A program made the translations under genes and the position numbers. DNA of 64,000 bases, taken from NCBI GenBank assembly GCA_000727475.1, contig KL647288.1, positions 91,351 through 155,350 of the forward strand. Reading direction: 5' to 3'. Origin of the DNA: Sarcocystis neurona. Its lineage: Eukaryota > Apicomplexa > Conoidasida > Eucoccidiorida > Sarcocystidae. Below, piece by piece: positions 59,850 through 64,000 of the stretch (positions are counted from its first letter, which is position 1; every line of letters starts with the position of its first letter). The notes beneath the pieces were generated by a model that had not been told where the DNA came from, did not search any database, and saw only the letters and a list, made by a program, of their open reading frames with translations.

Positions 59850-60164
59850 TGGTGTTTGCTTTACATACACAAGTGCACCGTCTTTTGTGGGATGTCTTTT
59901 ACCATGTCACGTACATGATTCACTATCGCTGAAAACCAAGACGTTACGTATGTCTACACTCGTGGGCTTGCACCTGTGCTTCCACCTATATATGTATAGG
60001 TGTACCGAATGTTCACTTGTCGAAGAATGTGTGTAACGTGGGGTCCATTGGCCCACAGATAAATGTTAGAATGCGTAGAGTAGACACTATGAAGAGCACG
60101 CTGTTGCAGCGTTACCCTCAATTCTGGAGTGGCACATGCATACCCGTGCACGCTCAGACACATC

Positions 60165-60310
60165 CACGCCCACACCTGCAGACGCACATACACACATATA
60201 TATACGCACACACAAATACACAAATATATATATACACACACACGTATGCACACACAGACACATATATATATATATATATACAGGTATACACATACAGACA
60301 CAGACAGACA
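60165..60310. repeat. CA/TA microsatellite
   Basis: Alternating ACACAC, ATATAT and CAGACACA runs. Confidence 0.9.
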
Positions 60311-61640
60311 AACACACACTTGTAGTTCCTTAACGTAAGAAGGTTGCGTCCCCCCCTGTATTAGGTTGCGAAGAGACAAGTACTACGTAGAAGCAGGAGT
60401 GAACTCTAGTATTTGAATAGACGAATTGCACTTTTCAGTGCAGTCAGAAGGAAGCAGGTTCTCCCAGTGTAACCCTGCTGTTCAGTTTCTGCTGGCAGCG
60501 TGGTTGTAGCTGGCGATTCCTTTGTGAAGCGGTCCAGGTGTGTGTCGGGCTTCGCGACCGCGTCGTGGCGACACTATTTACTTGTGCCTTTGTATTTAGA
60601 CGCAGCACCCAGCACTGCCCTTCCTGCTTCAAATTTTTTCTTCTTCCTCGTGGCGCAGAGTAGCTGTTGTGTCCGTGTTCTGCCGTTGGCCGGCCCTTGT
60701 CGCTGTCGCTTGCTGCTGTTGTGCGCGACGCTGCTGCTGCCGCCCCTTCCACACCTCGATTCAGTCTTTTGACTACGAAAACCCGAAGTTCATGGAAGGA
60801 TTTTTGCCGCCGTCTAACGCTCGTTTCCTCCTTCCGAAATTACGTCTACAATTGTATGCATGTTGACAAACCTCCTTGAATTTCGTCAACGTAGGAAAAT
60901 ATCGGCTGTGCCTTTTATGGAGTTTTACAGTCATGCGCATATCCGTATCTGCGTAATAAGTGCACGCACTTATACGCACATCTAGAAGTAAGCTGATATA
61001 CACGTAGTCGGTAGGAATGTGATATTTTCGCGTGAAGAAGCCTACTGACCCCCGATACGTGTACGTTTCCACTCTGAAAAATCTAACCCACTACACGCTT
61101 CTCGTATGCATACGCAGTATGCACGCATGTGTTCCTAGCGCTCAACATCAATGCAGACGTAGGCACGTTCGTACACGTGGGGATACACATATATACATAT
61201 ATACACATATGCGGATGTATACAGACAGGCAGAACAATGTGTACACGCATCTGGATCTGTCTACCAAGGTGTACATCCCTATATGTCCAGAAAGTTGTAT
61301 TTCTGTAAGAAGTGTCTACTGCCGTAACGACACGGCGACTGCTGCGCGTTAGAAACGAATGCACATGGGTACGCTGCGGGCGTGCGTGTGTGTGTCTGTT
61401 TGCGTGTCCATATTCTGCCGCAGTTTTACGCCCGCGTCAAACTCGCAGGTCACGCATTTCACTTGTACTTATTCTTATCAGTTCTCTCCTTCATTAAATC
61501 TAGCGTGAGCCAGTCAACTTTTTGCCCCCTCTCCTTCTTCTTCGTGCCGGGGCAGGGGACGTACACCACGCGATGAGGTGTCACGACACCCCTCTGGGTG
61601 AGTGAGGCGCGAGGCCGCGCTCGCATGCGGCTGGTTCTGT

Positions 61641-63072
61641 GTGTGCACCTCTGCCGGCCGCCCTCGAGCATCCCATTTGCGTGAATGGAGGAAGAATCAA
61701 ACAACACCGCAGTTCCACCACCTTTACTACGTCCAACTTCGTGTCATTTCTCCTCTCCTTTCCGTTTCTCTCTGCGGACACGCAGGCCGCGCGTTCGGGT
61801 GTACGTACACCGCGCAGGTGTGCATCCACCGCAGCGTGTGAACAGCCCTCCGTGTTCTACAACTGCGCTAGTGCCGTCGTCAAAGCAACTGCGACTGTTC
61901 GTACTCTGCGGCGGAATGCTGCTGGTACTGTTTGGCTGCTTCTCTCGCGTGTTTGCGTTCTTCTGGTGCCGCCGCAACTAGGCTGCTACTGCCGTTGCTG
62001 CTGGAATGCGAGATCCTACCGGTGCTTTTCTCCCGCTGCCCTGCCGCTGTCAAGCTCCTTCGACTGGTGCTCGGTGGCTGGCAGCTGCGTTCTCGTGTAT
62101 TTTTGCTTCTGTGCCGCACTCTCGCTCGTCCTCTTTCTTCTCGTGCTGCGGCAGCTGCTGCTGCGTGCCGCGGATCCCTTTAGGGTGCAGCTCTCGCGCC
62201 GACTACAGTTCTGTTGCTGCTGCAGTTGCATCTGTTGGTGTTGTTACTACTGCGGGTCTTCTTGCTCTAGCTGGTCTTGCTGGTGCTGTGTTGCTGCTGC
62301 TGCTATTGCTGGTGTTGCACAGCAGGACTTCTGCTCCAGTTTCCTTTACTGCTGGTACCTAACCTATCTCAAGAGAACTTCGTCTTCTTTTCCTTCTTCG
62401 TCTACTTCTTTTTCGTCTTGCCACCTCTCTTCTTCCTCCTCCTTCCCTTCGCAGCAGCTGCAGCGAGACCGTCAGGAGCTACCTGCTGAGCGGCAGCTTT
62501 CACTGCAGTAGCAGCTCCCGCAGTAGCAGTACCGCCTCCGCCACGGCAGCAGGACGACTTCTACGGCAGAACGCGATGCTGCCGCAGCAACAAAACAAGA
62601 GCAGCAGTGGCGGCTTCTACAGCGGCACCACCAGGGCTCTTCGGGCAGCCGCAAGCCACGGAGAAGCAACTGCAGTTCCGCCAACAGAGTCGTCAGGGGA
62701 GCTGCACTGCTGAGAGCAGCAGCCGTAGTTACACTCTGCAGCAGCGTCGTCTGCAGCGGCATCGCAGCTATGTACACGCAGGCAGCTCTCCCATACGTAC
62801 TACTGTCCCTCACACATCTACGGATGACTATCATTTCAGCGGCTTTACTATTATTATTATTATTAGTAGTAGTAGTAAAGCGACAACTGATATTAGAGCC
62901 GCTGCCCTTGCTGCCATTGCAGGCGCTACCCCAGCCGCCCCAGGAGCAGCGAGGGGACTACGGAGCACAAAAGGGAGCGCTCTAAGGCAGCAATAGCAGC
63001 AGCAGCAGCAAAAGCAGCAGTAGTAGAGCGGCAGCAGCGAAGGGGGCAGCACCAAAAGCGGCAGCAGCAGAA

Positions 63073-63104
<32 letters not shown>

Positions 63105-63660
63105 GGTCTGGATGGTAGTCGCTGAGGCAGGTGTGCAGCAGAAGCACTGAGCTAAGCCATAGACTCGGAAGTGGAGCAGCAGCTGGAGCACAGCAGGAGC
63201 AGCAGAGAGCGGTCGGGTCTCGAAGCGCGCTCCGACAGCGGGGAAAGACGGGGCCGCAAGGGGCTGAAAATCTTTAACGCTTCCTATTGTTGTCATTTCC
63301 TCTTCGGGAAGTTGACAGAAGAGCAGCAAGTGATCGCAAGCGAGCCGCGGCAGAACAAGGGAAGCAGGGGACGCAGCAGCAGTGGCAGAAGGAGCAGCGT
63401 ATTCAACAGCAGGCAGCGACACAACAGGGGAAGGCTCCCCAGCGTGAGCAAAAGCAGCTGCGGCGGAAGGAGTCGAAGAGGCAGGAATTGCGGCAGCAAG
63501 AACAGCAGCAGCAGGGGCAGAGACAGGAGAGGAAGAAGCAGCCGCTGCAGTAGGAGGAACAGCAGCGGCAGCGGCGGAAGCAGCAGAGGAAGAAGAAGAA
63601 GCAGGGGGTGCAGGAGTGTCAGGAGAAGCAGCAAGTTTTGAATAGAGCAGCAGAGCCAAA
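61641..63660. other. CTG/CAG-rich upstream region of the isomerase gene
   Basis: CTG-rich to about 62350, CAG-rich from 62500, with a TTA/AGT triplet run at 62850-62880 and CAG runs at 62990-63110 and 63360-63640. Long frames exist on both strands. The minus frame ending at 62982 abuts the isomerase start but lacks an ATG there. No gene is called. Confidence 0.5.
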
Positions 63661-64000
63661 ATGGATTACCGCGGAGTTTTGAGGAAAAGGCCTGTCCTTG
63701 CGTTGCAGCTGAAGCCGGTCGTACAGCATTACGCTTGGGGTTTGCCAGCGTCTGCGTCGCTCGTCGCTAGTCTCGCCAAGGCAGCAGCAACAACCCACCT
63801 GCAGCTCATCGCTGCTGCTGCTTCTTCTCCCACTTCTCCTGCGGCTGCTGTTGCTGCTCCTGTCGCTGCTTCTTCCACGACGCTGTCTGCTTCCTCTGCG
63901 ACGCCTGCTGCTGCTGCTGCTGCTTCTGCGACACCTGCTGCTGCTGCTGCTTCTGCGGCGCCTGCTGCTGCTGCTTCTGCGGCGCCTGCTGCTGCTGCTC
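63661..64000 (+). CDS. MPI: Mannose-6-phosphate isomerase (type I), N-terminal part, cut by window end
   Basis: ATG at 63661 in an AAA-ATG-G context, with an in-frame TAG at 63643-63645, fixes the start. The protein begins MDYRGVLRKRPVLALQLKPV and then VQHYAWGLPASASLVASLAK. V-x-x-YAWG a few residues after the first strand is the N-terminal signature of type I phosphomannose isomerases, zinc enzymes that interconvert fructose-6-phosphate and mannose-6-phosphate for GDP-mannose, GPI-anchor and glycan synthesis (family knowledge). From about residue 50 it runs into an Ala/Ser/Pro-rich insert encoded by GCT repeats, which is still open at the window end after 113 residues. The zinc ligands would lie beyond the window. 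Confidence 0.8.
   Translation, partial: MDYRGVLRKRPVLALQLKPVVQHYAWGLPASASLVASLAKAAATTHLQLIAAAASSPTSPAAAVAAPVAASSTTLSASSATPAAAAAASATPAAAAASAAPAAAASAAPAAAA

Larger units (their letters stand above)
58975..61640. other. Spacer, no gene called
   Basis: Unique DNA with a short duplication at 59736-59849, CA/TA microsatellites at 60165-60310 and 61180-61215, and no frame with clear coding character. Confidence 0.5.

Noticed and set aside
61639..62511. 290-codon plus-strand frame, Cys/Ser/Leu-rich
   Set aside because: Driven by CTG repeats; the hydrophobic runs are Cys/Leu from TGC/CTG, with no motif or splice support.
1..64000. CRISPR arrays, bacterial operons, ribosome-binding sites, insertion sequences
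   Set aside because: The tandem repeats are eukaryotic micro- and minisatellites without spacers of uniform length; gene structure is intron-containing and eukaryotic.
1..64000. tRNA or rRNA genes and telomere-type TTTAGGG arrays
   Set aside because: No B-box-like GGTTCGANTCC context, rRNA core motif or tandem TTTAGGG was seen on reading; a covariance-model scan was not possible.

Overview
The window looks like nuclear DNA of a coccidian apicomplexan, most likely Eimeria or a close relative. The evidence is dense CAG/CTG triplet tracts that run through exons as Gln, Ala or Ser stretches, intron-containing genes separated by long TA/TG/CA-rich spacers, conserved eukaryotic domains split by low-complexity inserts, and an assembly gap. 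The genus call is inference. No prokaryotic operons, CRISPR arrays, insertion sequences or tRNA/rRNA genes were recognised.

Layout. Positions 1-10006 (+): the 5'-truncated end of a very large coiled-coil, Gln-rich protein, with a phase-consistent chain of five exons. Positions 10007-19382: gene-poor spacer with AT microsatellites and a 562-base N gap. Positions 19383-23722 (-): a three-exon N-alpha-acetyltransferase of the NAA50 type, whose catalytic domain follows a long Ala/Ser-rich extension. Positions 24000-28300: CTG triplet and polypyrimidine DNA with no gene I can defend. Positions 28329-43268 (+): a protein kinase spread over about 15 kb, with the C-lobe motifs on well-placed exons ([16 protein letters not shown] in place of [21 protein letters not shown], and the last-helix Arg). 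Positions 43300-49890: spacer with minisatellites, a 170-bp tandem duplication and one possible small gene near 44.8-45.8 kb. Positions 49894-55072 (-): a three-exon, 1074-residue single-pass membrane protein of unknown function. Positions 55073-63660: spacer with two diverged direct duplications. Positions 63661-64000 (+): the start of mannose-6-phosphate isomerase, cut by the window end.

The genes show no shared pathway; they look like unrelated housekeeping, signalling and lineage-specific loci. What unites them is architecture. Triplet repeats expand the proteins between conserved motifs, and at several introns a CTG-rich tract lies just upstream of the 3' splice site. Exon borders were inferred from GT/AG sites, phase continuity and domain alignment from memory; no transcript or database evidence was available.
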